Notes: a model not told the origin generated them from the letters alone. A DNA stretch of 64,000 nucleotides from Dickeya zeae NCPPB 2538 (GCF_000406165.1 NZ_CM001977.1:1906814-1970813), one strand, 5' to 3'; shown: positions 7,691 through 17,097, numbered from the stretch's first letter. Program-made: numbers and translations.

Positions 7691-8783
7691 ACTGCACGAC
7701 GACCACATCCAGTGCGCGCAGGTGCTCCGGCAACCAGGATAAGTGGATTTCACTGCCAATTTGCCAGTTCGGATTAACGTCGCTGGCGGGCAGTTTCACC
7801 ATAAATTGCGGTTGCCCGGCCACCTCGGTCATCATGCGGACGTGATCGCCAAGATAGATAAATTGCTGGATATGGGCGCGAACCTGCTGGGCACCATCCG
7901 GCAGGACGCTGGCGTTAACTTTTACCCGCTCCGGGCGGATGCACAGGTGGATTTTTTTACCCGGTGAACTGGGGCGCACTTTCAGCGCGCGCAGGACGGT
8001 GCCATCATCCAGTTGAGCCTGATAATAATTGCCGTCGCTGCCGCATTGGGTGGCAATCAGCGTATTGTTTTCACCGATAAATTGCGCCACGAAGGTATTT
8101 TGCGGGTGTTCGTAGATATCGTTCGGGCTGTCCATCTGTTGGATGATGCCGTCATTGAACACCGCGACCCGGTCTGACATGGTCATCGCTTCGCTCTGAT
8201 CGTGGGTGACGTACACCACGGTAAGCTCTAACGCCCGGTGCAGTTCCTTTATTTCCAATTGCATATGTTCGCGAAGTTGCTTGTCCAGCGCGCCCAAGGG
8301 TTCATCCATCAGCACCAACCGGGGTTCAAACACCAGCGCTCTGGCCAGTGCCACGCGCTGCTGCTGGCCGCCCGACATCTGCGCCGGGTAACGGTCGGCC
8401 AGATTAGCCAGTTTGACGCGGTCCAGCACGCGGTCCACTTTCTCTTTGATGTCACTGCGGTTCAGGCGGCGAATGGACAGCGGAAACGCCAGGTTTTCCG
8501 CCACCGTCATGTGTGGAAACAACGCATAGTTCTGAAACACCATGCCGATGCCACGTTGATGAGGCGGCAGGTTGTGTAATGGGGTGTCACGCAGCAGGAT
8601 TTCACCCTGCGTAGGCGTTTCAAACCCGGCCAGCATCATCAGACTGGTGGTTTTGCCGGAGCCGGACGGGCCCAGCATGGTCAGGAATTCACCTTCCTGA
8701 ATATCCAGATTCAGGTTTTTGACCACCAGACGATCGCCATCGTAGGTTTTTTGAATATTTTTGAAGCTGACGTAGGTTTTCAT
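7689..8783 (-). CDS. Polyamine-type ABC transporter ATP-binding protein (PotA-like)
   Basis: A 364-residue ATPase of the spermidine/putrescine import family. It has Walker A GPSGSGKTT (near residue 40), the Q-loop FQNYALFPHM, signature MSGGQQQRVALARAL, Walker B LVLMDEPLGALD and the switch His in YVTHDQSEAMTM. A C-terminal TOBE-type regulatory domain of about 120 residues follows. It would energise the permease pair at 14920-17043, from which it is separated by the gabR-gabT-gabD genes and is transcribed in the opposite direction. It is the only PotA-type ATPase in the window, so it is the natural partner. Putrescine, spermidine or GABA-like substrates cannot be told apart by sequence. Confidence 0.9.
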   Translation of the reverse strand: MKTYVSFKNIQKTYDGDRLVVKNLNLDIQEGEFLTMLGPSGSGKTTSLMMLAGFETPTQGEILLRDTPLHNLPPHQRGIGMVFQNYALFPHMTVAENLAFPLSIRRLNRSDIKEKVDRVLDRVKLANLADRYPAQMSGGQQQRVALARALVFEPRLVLMDEPLGALDKQLREHMQLEIKELHRALELTVVYVTHDQSEAMTMSDRVAVFNDGIIQQMDSPNDIYEHPQNTFVAQFIGENNTLIATQCGSDGNYYQAQLDDGTVLRALKVRPSSPGKKIHLCIRPERVKVNASVLPDGAQQVRAHIQQFIYLGDHVRMMTEVAGQPQFMVKLPASDVNPNWQIGSEIHLSWLPEHLRALDVVVVQ

Positions 8784-8967
8784 TCTTCCCTTCTCTCACG
8801 TGTCGTAGCTCGATGCTGATAATGACTTATGCATAAGTCGTGCCTGATACTTAATTGAGAAACTATTCTTATTGGTTTGGAATAAAAAAGAGGCGTCAGA
8901 TGTTCAGCCGGTTACCGTGATGAACGCGGATATTCGGCTATTACCCGGTGTGTTAATAGTGCATAGT

Positions 8968-9081
8968 GCACAGCATTAACACTGGTGCAACAAACAGGAT
9001 GCCTGAACAGTATGGTGCATTGTTTGCTGAGATTGCATCAAAATGGTGATTTTTTGTTAAACGAAAGCACCAATGCTGTGC
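8968..9081. promoter_or_regulatory. GTGCA-rich operator-like region upstream of the potA-like gene
   Basis: A 10-bp inverted repeat GCACAGCATT (8968-8977) and AATGCTGTGC (9072-9081) brackets several TGGTGCAA/TGGTGCAT-like half-sites (about 8983-8990 and 9013-9020). A related perfect palindrome CTGTGCA-GAT-TGCACAG occurs before the potD-like gene. The neighbouring MocR/GabR protein is the best candidate binder. The rest of the 387-bp gap (8784-9170) shows nothing else. Confidence 0.45.
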
Positions 9082-9170
9082 AATGGTGCGAGCGAAAACC
9101 TGAGGTTGGAGGAGGGCTACTGCCACCGGTTGGGGAGGGTGGCAAGTAGGGGCGCGGGGCTATCGGGGCC

Positions 9171-10658
9171 TTAGTCGTGTGGCTTTTCCAGCGCGCGTAA
9201 ACAGCGAAGAATCACGTCAAACGCCTGTACTATTTCAGCCTCATCGACACCGGCGTAACCGAGCAACAGCCCGCGCTGATGCGTTGGGTGCAGGTAGTAA
9301 CTGGAAAGCGGTTTGACCATCACGCCGTGTTGCAGAATACGGGTGGCCAGCACCACGTCATCGATGGGGTCGGGCAAGCGCAGAATCAGGTGTAGCCCGG
9401 CGTTACTGTTATAGCCGAGGTAGTCATCCCCCAAATGCTGCACGATCAATTCGCTCAACAGCGCGCGACGGCGGGCGTACAACAGGCGCATACGTCGGAT
9501 GTGGGCGGCGTAGTGCCCTTCGCTGATGAACTGGCTCAGCGTCAGTTGCGTCAGCAGGTGCCCACCACGGTACAGCTCGGCATGCGCTATTTTCAGTTCT
9601 CGCGCCAGTTGTGGCGGCAGCACCATGTAACTGACTCGCAGCCCCGGATAGAGTGTTTTGCTGAAGGTGCCGATGTAGATAACCGGCGGTTGCGTCTGGA
9701 GCCCTTGCAAGGCCGGAATCGGGCTGCCGGAAAAGCGGAATTCGCTATCGTAATCGTCTTCAATGACCCAACTGTTGTGCTCCTGCGCCAATGCCAGCAA
9801 CCGCTGGCGACGGGCCAGGCTCATCACCGCCCCTAATGGGTACTGATGTGATGGCGTAACGCAAATCAACCGGGGCACCGAGTGCGGCGAGACATCGTCC
9901 GGCGGCACCATGCCTTGTTCGTCCACCGCCACTGGCGCGACACGCAGGCCATTGATGGTCAACACATTGCGCATGCCCCAATAACAGGGGTCTTCAATCC
10001 AGGCCAAATCACCTGGGTTGCACAACATTTTGGCCAGCAGATCCATCGCCTGATGGGTCCCTTCGGTAATCAGGATTTGCTCCGGCGTGCAGGTCACCGA
10101 ACGCGCCACCCGCAAGTAGTCCACCAACGCTTGTTGCAGTTCCGGGCAACCGCCGATCGGCGAATAAGAGAGCTGTTCCGGCTTCAGGCGACGGGACAGG
10201 CGGGTTTGCAGCCGCCGCCATAGGTCATGCGGAAAGCTGGCGATATCCGGAACGCCCGGCATGAACGCCCCCCACTGGCGGGCCGATGCACCGGCATACC
10301 CCAGCAGATGCATACCCCGTCGGGAAATTTCCTGTACGGCCGGGCGCAGTGGCGACAACGTATCGTCGCGCATATCCGGCGTATGGGTGTCTGGCAACTG
10401 TTCGGTGACGTAACTGCCGCTGCCGGTACGGGTCTCGATATAGCCTTCCGCCAGCAGTTGTTCAAAGGCGGCGATCACCGTATTGCGCGATAGCGATAAC
10501 TGCTGCGCCAGGTCGCGTGACGAAGGTAAACGCCGTCCCGGCGCGATATCGCCGGAAAGAATCGCCAGGCGGATGGTGTCGTACAGCCGCTTGTTGAGGG
10601 TGCCTTCCAACTGGCGTTCCAGCCCCTGCAGCAGCAAATCGGTCAGTAGTGAGCGCAA
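9171..10658 (-). CDS. MocR/GabR-family PLP-dependent transcriptional regulator
   Basis: A 495-residue fusion of an N-terminal GntR winged helix (about 15-80, with GRRLPSSRDLAQQLSLSRNT) to a fold-type I aminotransferase domain. The domain keeps the PLP-site motifs: ITEGTHQAMDLL, EDPCYWGMRNV, EDDYDSEFRF and the Schiff-base lysine in GTFSKTLYPGLR near residue 330. In GabR, PLP and GABA control activation of gabTD. It is divergent from gabT here with a 125-bp spacer, the standard arrangement for a MocR regulator of its neighbour. It should sense GABA or a related amine and regulate gabTD, itself and perhaps the transporter genes on either side. Confidence 0.88.
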   Translation of the reverse strand: MRSLLTDLLLQGLERQLEGTLNKRLYDTIRLAILSGDIAPGRRLPSSRDLAQQLSLSRNTVIAAFEQLLAEGYIETRTGSGSYVTEQLPDTHTPDMRDDTLSPLRPAVQEISRRGMHLLGYAGASARQWGAFMPGVPDIASFPHDLWRRLQTRLSRRLKPEQLSYSPIGGCPELQQALVDYLRVARSVTCTPEQILITEGTHQAMDLLAKMLCNPGDLAWIEDPCYWGMRNVLTINGLRVAPVAVDEQGMVPPDDVSPHSVPRLICVTPSHQYPLGAVMSLARRQRLLALAQEHNSWVIEDDYDSEFRFSGSPIPALQGLQTQPPVIYIGTFSKTLYPGLRVSYMVLPPQLARELKIAHAELYRGGHLLTQLTLSQFISEGHYAAHIRRMRLLYARRRALLSELIVQHLGDDYLGYNSNAGLHLILRLPDPIDDVVLATRILQHGVMVKPLSSYYLHPTHQRGLLLGYAGVDEAEIVQAFDVILRCLRALEKPHD

Positions 10659-10783
10659 AGTGGATCCTTTAAATATTAAAAACTGGCTCTGGATTATAGG
10701 GCCATACAGGAGATAAATAACAACATCGTAACGTCAATCGTCAACCCTTATTGGGTGGTGTGTTCATCGAATCGGAGCGGAAA

Positions 10784-12049
10784 ATGAGTAACAGCGAATT
10801 GAATCAACGTCGTTTGGCCGCCACGCCGCGTGGCGTGGGTGTGATGTGTGATTTCTATGCCGACAAGGCAGAGAATGCCACCCTGTGGGATGTTGAAGGG
10901 CGCGAGTATATTGATTTTGCGGCCGGGATTGCGGTACTGAACACCGGCCACCGTCACCCTAAATTGCTGGCGGCAGTACGTGAGCAGCTGGAAAAATTCA
11001 CCCACACCGCCTATCAAATCGTGCCTTACGGCAGCTATGTGGCGCTGGCGGAGCGTCTGAATGCACTGGCACCGATCGCTGGCCCGGCCAAAACGGCCTT
11101 CTTCACCACTGGGGCCGAGGCGGTTGAAAACGCAGTGAAAATTGCTCGCGCTTACACCAAACGCCCTGGCGTGATTGCCTTTGGTGCGGCGTTCCACGGC
11201 CGTACGCTGCTGACCCTGACGTTGACCGGTAAAGTGGCTCCGTATTCCACCGGTTTCGGCCCGTTCCCTGGGTCCATTTTCCATGCGCTGTACCCGAATG
11301 CCCAACACGGCGTTACGGTAGAACAGGCGCTGGAGAGCATTGATCGCATTCTGCATACCGATATCGGTGCCGATCAGGTCGCCGCCATTCTGCTGGAGCC
11401 GGTACAAGGCGAAGGGGGATTCAATGTGGCACCGCCGGAATTCATTAGTGGTGTGCGCCAGTTGTGTGACAAATACGGCATGTTGCTGATTGCCGATGAA
11501 GTACAGAGCGGCTTTGCCCGTACCGGCAAGGTGTTCGCGATGGAGTATTACGACGATAAAGCGGACCTGATCACCATGGCGAAAAGCCTGGGCGGCGGCT
11601 TCCCGATTTCCGGCGTGGTAGGGCGTGCCGAGGTGATGGACGCACCGGGCCCCGGCGGGCTGGGTGGGACTTATGCGGGTAACCCGCTGGCGGTGGCCTC
11701 AGCACTGGCCGTGCTGGATGTGATTGAAGAAGAACAACTGTGCCAGCGTGCCCAACGCCTTGGCGCTACACTGGTTGAAGCGCTGGAGCAGGCGAAAACT
11801 GCTAACCCGGCGATCGCCGATATCCGTGCCCGCGGCTCGATGGTGGCGGTGGAGTTTAATGACCCGCAAACCGGCAAACCGAGCGCGGAAATCACCAAAA
11901 AATACCAGCAAGCGGCGCTGGAACAAGGGCTGCTGTTACTGACCTGCGGTACGCATGGCAACGTGATCCGTTTTCTGTATCCGCTGACCATTCCGGATGC
12001 CCAGTTCAGTAAAGCACTGTCTATTCTGGCCCAGGTTCTGGCGAAGTGA
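10784..12049 (+). CDS. gabT: 4-aminobutyrate aminotransferase (GABA transaminase)
   Basis: A 421-residue class III aminotransferase very similar to E. coli GabT. The start at MSNSELNQRRLAATPRGVG has GGAG 6 nt upstream, so an 11-codon longer frame is not used. It has FFTTGAEAVENAVKIARA for PLP phosphate binding, IADEVQSGFARTG carrying the PLP-nitrogen Asp, and the Schiff-base lysine in MAKSLGGGFP near residue 265. GGTYAGNPLA closes the active site. It transfers the amino group of GABA to 2-oxoglutarate, giving succinate semialdehyde, which gabD, starting 21 bp downstream, oxidises. It is divergent from the MocR regulator. Confidence 0.95.
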   Translation: MSNSELNQRRLAATPRGVGVMCDFYADKAENATLWDVEGREYIDFAAGIAVLNTGHRHPKLLAAVREQLEKFTHTAYQIVPYGSYVALAERLNALAPIAGPAKTAFFTTGAEAVENAVKIARAYTKRPGVIAFGAAFHGRTLLTLTLTGKVAPYSTGFGPFPGSIFHALYPNAQHGVTVEQALESIDRILHTDIGADQVAAILLEPVQGEGGFNVAPPEFISGVRQLCDKYGMLLIADEVQSGFARTGKVFAMEYYDDKADLITMAKSLGGGFPISGVVGRAEVMDAPGPGGLGGTYAGNPLAVASALAVLDVIEEEQLCQRAQRLGATLVEALEQAKTANPAIADIRARGSMVAVEFNDPQTGKPSAEITKKYQQAALEQGLLLLTCGTHGNVIRFLYPLTIPDAQFSKALSILAQVLAK

Positions 12050-12070
12050 GATGTGAGCGAAAAGGTAGCT

Positions 12071-13531
12071 ATGCAACTAAAAAATAAAGCGTTATTCCGC
12101 CAGCAATGTCTGATTGGCGACGAGTGGCAAGACAGCCATAACGGCGCTCGCCTGAGCGTGAACAACCCGGCGACCGGTGATGAACTGGGCAGCATTCCGC
12201 TGGTTACGGCGCAGCAGACTCAACTGGCGATTGCGCAGGCTGAGCAGGCGCTGGTGGCGTGGCGTCAGCGTACCGGTAAAGAGCGTGCGGCACTGATGCA
12301 GGCATGGGCGCAATTGATTCGTGAGCATCAGGACGATTTGGCGGCGATCCTCACCGCTGAACAGGGGAAACCGCTGGCGGAAGCCCGTGGGGAAATCGCT
12401 TACGCTAATTCGTTTATCGACTGGTTTGCTGAAGAGGCTAAGCGGGTGGAAGGCAGTGTGTTGCAGTCGCCGCAGGCCAATCAACGCCTGCTGGTGATTA
12501 AGCAAGGCATCGGGGTATGCGCAGCGATCACGCCGTGGAACTTCCCGGCGGCAATGATTACCCGTAAAGCGGCACCCGCGCTAGCGGCTGGGTGCACCAT
12601 GATAGTCAAACCGGCGGAGCAGACACCGTTCACCGCACTGGCGCTGGCGGAGCTGGCGCTACAGGCGGGCATTCCTGCCGGTGTGTTGCAGGTGGTGACT
12701 GGCGAAGCCGCCTCGGTGGGTAAAGTACTGTGTGATAGCCCGGTGGTGCGCAAGCTGAGCTTTACCGGGTCTACCGAAGTTGGCCGCATTTTGATGGCGC
12801 AAAGTGCGCCGACGGTGAAAAAACTGTCGCTGGAACTGGGTGGCAACGCGCCGTTCATCGTGTTTGACGACGCTGATCTGGAACTGGCGATAAAAGGCAT
12901 TCTGGCGTCCAAGTTCCGCAACAGCGGGCAGACCTGTGTTTGCGCCAACCGCATTTATGTTCAGCGGGGTATCTACCCGGCACTGGCTGCACGGCTGGTG
13001 GAGGAAGTGGAAAAACTGAACGTGGGCGAGGGGACGCAACCCGGCGTGACGCAAGGCCCGCTGATTGATCAGGACGCGGTCGGCAAGGTCGAATTGCATA
13101 TTAGCGATGCCCTGGCCAAAGGGGCGACGTTGCTGACCGGCGGTTCACGCCATGCGCTGGGCGGCACGTTCTTTACGCCGACGGTGATAGGTGGCGTAAC
13201 GCGCGAGATGCGGTTTGCGCGAGAGGAAACATTCGGGCCGGTGGCACCGTTGTTCCCGTTTGACGATGAGGCGCAGGCGGTGGCGATGGCGAACGACACC
13301 GAGTTTGGCCTGGCAGCCTACGTCTATACCCGTGATGCCATCCGCCAGTGGCGTGTGCCGGAAGCGCTGGAGTACGGCATGGTCGGCATTAATACCGGCC
13401 TCATTTCTAACGAAGTCGCCCCGTTTGGCGGGGTAAAACAGTCGGGGTTGGGACGCGAAGGCTCACGCTTCGGCATTGAGGAATACCTGGAGATGAAATA
13501 TCTCTGCGTTGACCTTACCCCATCAGCCTGA
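12071..13531 (+). CDS. gabD: Succinate-semialdehyde dehydrogenase, NADP-dependent type
   Basis: A 486-residue aldehyde dehydrogenase. Motifs are AITPWNFPAAMITRKAAPAL, FTGSTEVGR in the cofactor fold, the catalytic Glu in LELGGNAPFIVF, the catalytic Cys in NSGQTCVCANR, and EETFGPVAPLF. The C-terminus resembles E. coli GabD (KYLCVDL). A GTG start at 12053 would add six residues. The ATG at 12071 is preferred because it matches GabD proteins and follows AAAAGG. It oxidises succinate semialdehyde to succinate, completing GABA entry into the TCA cycle, and is translationally close to gabT. Confidence 0.94.
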   Translation: MQLKNKALFRQQCLIGDEWQDSHNGARLSVNNPATGDELGSIPLVTAQQTQLAIAQAEQALVAWRQRTGKERAALMQAWAQLIREHQDDLAAILTAEQGKPLAEARGEIAYANSFIDWFAEEAKRVEGSVLQSPQANQRLLVIKQGIGVCAAITPWNFPAAMITRKAAPALAAGCTMIVKPAEQTPFTALALAELALQAGIPAGVLQVVTGEAASVGKVLCDSPVVRKLSFTGSTEVGRILMAQSAPTVKKLSLELGGNAPFIVFDDADLELAIKGILASKFRNSGQTCVCANRIYVQRGIYPALAARLVEEVEKLNVGEGTQPGVTQGPLIDQDAVGKVELHISDALAKGATLLTGGSRHALGGTFFTPTVIGGVTREMRFAREETFGPVAPLFPFDDEAQAVAMANDTEFGLAAYVYTRDAIRQWRVPEALEYGMVGINTGLISNEVAPFGGVKQSGLGREGSRFGIEEYLEMKYLCVDLTPSA

Positions 13532-13684
13532 CGACGGATGCAGTTGGATGAACAAGGATGTTCATGTCAGGAACGGTCGGGCCAGTCTGGTGCAGCTCGT
13601 TAACCGATTGCACCATAACAAGGCAAATCAACCACCGGCTGTCGCAGTCAAAAACAGGCTATCAGATTAAAAATAACACCAGCA

Positions 13685-13701
13685 CTGTGCAGATTGCACA
13701 G
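13685..13701. promoter_or_regulatory. Palindrome CTGTGCA-GAT-TGCACAG upstream of the potD-like gene
   Basis: Perfect 7-bp arms with a 3-nt spacer, about 53 bp upstream of the candidate -24 element. It shares the GTGCA core with the repeats upstream of the potA-like gene, so it may bind the same regulator, or serve as an enhancer site for a sigma-54 activator. Confidence 0.45.
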
Positions 13702-13753
13702 CGTAGGACTTCCACGGCTCCATCCGGCAGTTTTTAATCCAGTCGATAGAAAC

Positions 13754-13769
13754 TGGCATGAAAACTGCT
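13754..13769 (+). promoter_or_regulatory. Candidate sigma-54 promoter of the polyamine transporter operon
   Basis: TGGCATG-AAAA-CTGCT has the invariant GG and GC exactly 10 nt apart and differs from the -24/-12 consensus at two weaker positions. It is 85 bp upstream of the potD-like start. Nitrogen control would suit amine uptake. The rest of the 13532-13853 gap holds only a small TAAGGG/CCCTTA hairpin at 13800-13816. Confidence 0.5.
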
Positions 13770-13853
13770 ATACAGAATGATGTCATACATCAAAAAAATT
13801 AAGGGTTTTCCCCTTATGGACATACGTTGACTACTCTCTTTAGGAGCCAGACC

Positions 13854-14885
13854 ATGTTGAAAAAATTTGCACTATCCGCTCTGCTCGTTGCCATGGCCTC
13901 CCAGAGCTGGGCTGATAATCTGACCGTGATTTCCTTTGGCGGCACCAATAAAGATGCACAGGATAAGGCGTTTTATAAGCCGTTCCAGGCCGCAGGCAAA
14001 GGCACGATCGAAGCCGGTGAATACAATGGTGAAATGGCTCGTATCCGCGCAATGGTGCAGACAGGGCAGGTTGGCTGGGATGTGGTGGAAGTGGAAGGTC
14101 CGGAACTGCTGCGTGGATGTAACGAGGGACTGTTTGAACCGCTGGACTGGCAAAAGCTGGGTCATCAGGCCGATTTCGTTAAAGGGGCCGTCTCTGAATG
14201 CGGTGCCGGGATTTTCGTCTGGTCCACGGTGCTGACTTACAACGCCAATAAATTACAGCAGGCCCCCAAAAGCTGGGCTGATTTCTGGGATGTGAAAAAC
14301 TTCCCCGGCAAGCGCGCGCTACGCAAGAGCGCCAAGTTCACGCTGGAAATCGCCTTGTTGGCCGATGGCGTGAAGCGTGAAGATGTCTACACCGTGCTGG
14401 CGACTCCGGCGGGTGTCGATCGCGCGTTCAAAAAACTCGATCAGATCAAATCCAATATTCAGTGGTGGGAATCCGGTGCTCAGCCGTTGCAGTGGCTGGT
14501 GGCTGGGGATGTGGTCATGACCTCTGCCTACAATGGTCGCGTAGCCGTGGCGCAGAAAGAAAAACCGGGCATCAATATCGTCTGGAAAGATGGCCTGTAC
14601 GATTTGGATAGCTGGGCGATTGTAAAAGGCTCCAAGCATAAAGCGCTGGCTGAACAGTTTATCGCGTTCGCCAACCAGCCGGAAAACCAGAAGGTGTTTG
14701 CTGAAAACATCGCTTATGGGCCGACCAACAGCAAAACCACCGCGTTACTGAGCCCGTCCATCAGCAACAACCTGCCAACCGCCCCGGATAACCTGGCGCA
14801 GTCTGTACAGGTCGATACCGAATTCTGGATTGATCACGGCGAAGAGCTGGAACAGCGCTTCAACGCCTGGGCTGCCCAGAAGTAA
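13854..14885 (+). CDS. Periplasmic polyamine-type ABC transporter binding protein (PotD-like)
   Basis: A 343-residue protein with a Sec signal peptide (MLKKFALSALLVAMASQSWA, cleavage after SWA). The mature start DNLTVISFGGTNKDAQ and the motifs GWDVVEVEGPEL and KRALRKSAKFTLE place it in the PotD/SpuD family (COG0687). It should bind the substrate in the periplasm and deliver it to the permeases encoded directly downstream. The ATG at 13854 has AGGAG 7 nt upstream, so the nine extra upstream codons are not used. It is the first gene of a potDBC-like operon. Ligand specificity (putrescine, spermidine, GABA or agmatine-like) cannot be assigned. Confidence 0.9.
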   Translation: MLKKFALSALLVAMASQSWADNLTVISFGGTNKDAQDKAFYKPFQAAGKGTIEAGEYNGEMARIRAMVQTGQVGWDVVEVEGPELLRGCNEGLFEPLDWQKLGHQADFVKGAVSECGAGIFVWSTVLTYNANKLQQAPKSWADFWDVKNFPGKRALRKSAKFTLEIALLADGVKREDVYTVLATPAGVDRAFKKLDQIKSNIQWWESGAQPLQWLVAGDVVMTSAYNGRVAVAQKEKPGINIVWKDGLYDLDSWAIVKGSKHKALAEQFIAFANQPENQKVFAENIAYGPTNSKTTALLSPSISNNLPTAPDNLAQSVQVDTEFWIDHGEELEQRFNAWAAQK

Positions 14886-14919
14886 TCCTGAACCGGTATT
14901 GAACAAGGAGAGCACGCTT

Positions 14920-16191
14920 ATGTCCCAGAGTGAGATGTTGAAGGCTGAACCGCCAGTCGGTAATCAGGAAGCTCGCACCAGTCTGAAACAGCAACTGCGT
15001 CAGGCGCAGGCCCGCTATCAGAAACGGTCGCTGTTGCTGATAGCACCCCTATTCCTGTTTATTCTGGTCAGTTTTCTGTTCCCGATACTGTCGATTCTGG
15101 GCAAAAGCGTGTCTAACCCGGACTTGCGCGTCAGTATGCCGATGACGGTGGAGGCGATGCGGAATTGGCCTGGCAAAGCGGTGCCGGATGAAAGTGTGTT
15201 TCGCGCGCTGGTGAGCGATCTGCGCAATGCCCGTAGTACCGGGCAGGTCGCCACGATCACCAAGCGGCTGGGGTATGAAGATAGCCAGTACCGCACACTG
15301 ATTACCCGTACCCTGCGTAAACTGCCGTCGGATGAACAGCCGGGGCTGCGTGAGCAACTGATCGCCGAACAGCCGATGTGGGGTGAACTCAACACCTGGA
15401 AAACCATCGAGCGAGCGTCAAGTCCGTTTACCAGCTATTACCTGCTGGCGGTGTTTGACCATAAGGTCGACCCACAAACCGATAAGGTGGTGGCGCAACC
15501 GGCGGATCAGGCACTGTATGTTGATGTATTAATACGCACGCTGCTGATGGCCGGTGTCGTCACGCTGCTGTGTGTGGCATTGGGTTATCCGCTGGCTTAC
15601 TGGCTGGCAAAACAGCCGGATAACCGCGCCAATTTATTGATGATTCTGGTGTTGCTGCCATTCTGGACTTCGTTGATTGTGCGCACCGCCAGTTGGATTG
15701 TGTTGTTGCAATCCGGTGGGTTGATCAACCGTTCGCTGATAGGTCTGGGCATTATTGATGAGCCGCTGGTGCTGGTGTTTAACCGCATCGGTGTCTATAT
15801 CTCGATGACCCACATTCTGTTGCCGTTTTTTGTGCTGCCGCTGTATGCAGTGATGAAAGGTATTTCGCCTAACTATGTTCGGGCGGCGATTTCGCTGGGT
15901 GCGCATCCGTTTCTGGCGTTCTGGCGGGTGTATGTGCCACAGACTTACGCCGGGGTGACGGCCGGTGCGTTGCTGGTGTTCATGATGGCGATCGGCTACT
16001 ACATTACGCCAGCGTTGCTTGGCGGGCCTGGCGACCAGATGCTCAGTTATTTCGTGGCGTTTTTCACCAACACCACCATGAACTGGGGAATGGCGGCCGC
16101 GTTGGGGACGCAACTGTTGGTGATCGTGGTACTGCTGTATGTGGTGTATATCCGTGTGACCCGCACCGACGCCGAAGCGGCGGCGCGTTAA
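14920..16191 (+). CDS. Polyamine-type ABC transporter permease (PotB-like, long form)
   Basis: A 423-residue inner-membrane permease starting MSQSEMLKAEPPVG, with AAGGAG 9 nt upstream. One membrane helix near residues 35-60 (LLLIAPLFLFILVSF) is followed by an unusually long soluble insertion of about 150 residues. The usual binding-protein-dependent transport domain then begins around residue 205 and carries the ATPase-docking EAA-type segment (RAAISLGAHPFLAFWRVY). PotB proteins are usually about 280 residues. The long periplasmic loop fits a known subset of proteobacterial transporters and is not a fusion artefact, as the frame is uninterrupted. It pairs with the next gene. Confidence 0.88.
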   Translation: MSQSEMLKAEPPVGNQEARTSLKQQLRQAQARYQKRSLLLIAPLFLFILVSFLFPILSILGKSVSNPDLRVSMPMTVEAMRNWPGKAVPDESVFRALVSDLRNARSTGQVATITKRLGYEDSQYRTLITRTLRKLPSDEQPGLREQLIAEQPMWGELNTWKTIERASSPFTSYYLLAVFDHKVDPQTDKVVAQPADQALYVDVLIRTLLMAGVVTLLCVALGYPLAYWLAKQPDNRANLLMILVLLPFWTSLIVRTASWIVLLQSGGLINRSLIGLGIIDEPLVLVFNRIGVYISMTHILLPFFVLPLYAVMKGISPNYVRAAISLGAHPFLAFWRVYVPQTYAGVTAGALLVFMMAIGYYITPALLGGPGDQMLSYFVAFFTNTTMNWGMAAALGTQLLVIVVLLYVVYIRVTRTDAEAAAR

Positions 16192-16206
16192 AAGAAGGAG
16201 CAAGCG

Positions 16207-17043
16207 ATGAAACCGATGAAGGAAATGAGACAACAGGGATCGCAGCTGTTGCGGATGTGGAATGGCTTCTTCAATTTTTATGGCGCGGCGATGTTGCTGT
16301 TTCTGATCGTGCCGGTGCTGGTGATTGTACCGCTGTCGTTTAATGCCGGGTCGTTTCTCAGCTACCCGTTGGCCGGATTTTCCCTGCGCTGGTATCGGGA
16401 GTTTTTCCATTCCAGCGAATGGCTTGGTGCGTTGGGCAACAGCCTGCTGATCGCGCCGCTGGCGACGATACTGGCAACCGTATTGGGCGTGCTGGCGTCG
16501 GTGGGACTGGTTCGCGGTGAGTTTCGCGGCAAGTCATTGGTGATGGCGGTACTGATTTCACCGATGATCGCCCCGGTGGTGATCGTGGCCGTCGGGATGT
16601 TCTTCTTCTTCGCCAAGCTGTCACTGCTCAATAGCTACATCGGGTTGGTGCTGGCTCATGCGGTGTTGGGGGTGCCATTTGTGGTGATTACCGTCACCGC
16701 AGTGCTGAAAAATTACGATCAGAACCTGACTCGTGCTGCCGCCAGCCTGGGTGCGCCGCCGTTGCTGGCGTTTCGTCGGGTAACCCTGCCGCTGATAGCC
16801 CCTGGCGTTTTCTCTGGCGCACTGTTTGCGTTCGCCACCTCGTTTGATGAGGTGATTGTGACGCTGTTTCTCGCCAGTCCTCGTCAGCGTACATTGCCAT
16901 TGCAGATGTTCGCCGGGATCCGCGAAAACCTTGACCCGACTATCGCTGCCGCAGCGACGATGATGGTGGCAGCCGCGCTGGTGCTGTTGGTGGTGATGGA
17001 AGTGCTGCGTCGTCGTTCGGAGAAATTGCGCGGCGGGCATTGA
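16207..17043 (+). CDS. Polyamine-type ABC transporter permease (PotC-like)
   Basis: A 278-residue inner-membrane protein with about six hydrophobic helices, starting MKPMKEMRQQGSQLL 15 bp after the PotB-like gene with AAGAAGGAG before it. The EAA-type loop TRAAASLGAPPLLAFRRV contacts the ATPase. FATSFDEVIVTLFLASP is typical of PotC. With the previous gene it forms the heterodimeric channel for the polyamine-type importer. It is the last gene of the operon. Confidence 0.9.
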   Translation: MKPMKEMRQQGSQLLRMWNGFFNFYGAAMLLFLIVPVLVIVPLSFNAGSFLSYPLAGFSLRWYREFFHSSEWLGALGNSLLIAPLATILATVLGVLASVGLVRGEFRGKSLVMAVLISPMIAPVVIVAVGMFFFFAKLSLLNSYIGLVLAHAVLGVPFVVITVTAVLKNYDQNLTRAAASLGAPPLLAFRRVTLPLIAPGVFSGALFAFATSFDEVIVTLFLASPRQRTLPLQMFAGIRENLDPTIAAAATMMVAAALVLLVVMEVLRRRSEKLRGGH

Positions 17044-17097
17044 TTCCAGCAGTGGATAAGCGCCATTGTTGACTATGGGTATATGACCTCTGCTGCG

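Noticed and set aside
12053..12070. GTG start for gabD
   Set aside because: It adds residues not seen in GabD proteins, and the ATG at 12071 follows AAAAGG.
15634..16410. Minus-strand open frame of 258 codons over the permease genes
   Set aside because: Low-complexity His/Gln/Arg-rich translation antisense to clearly coding membrane protein genes.
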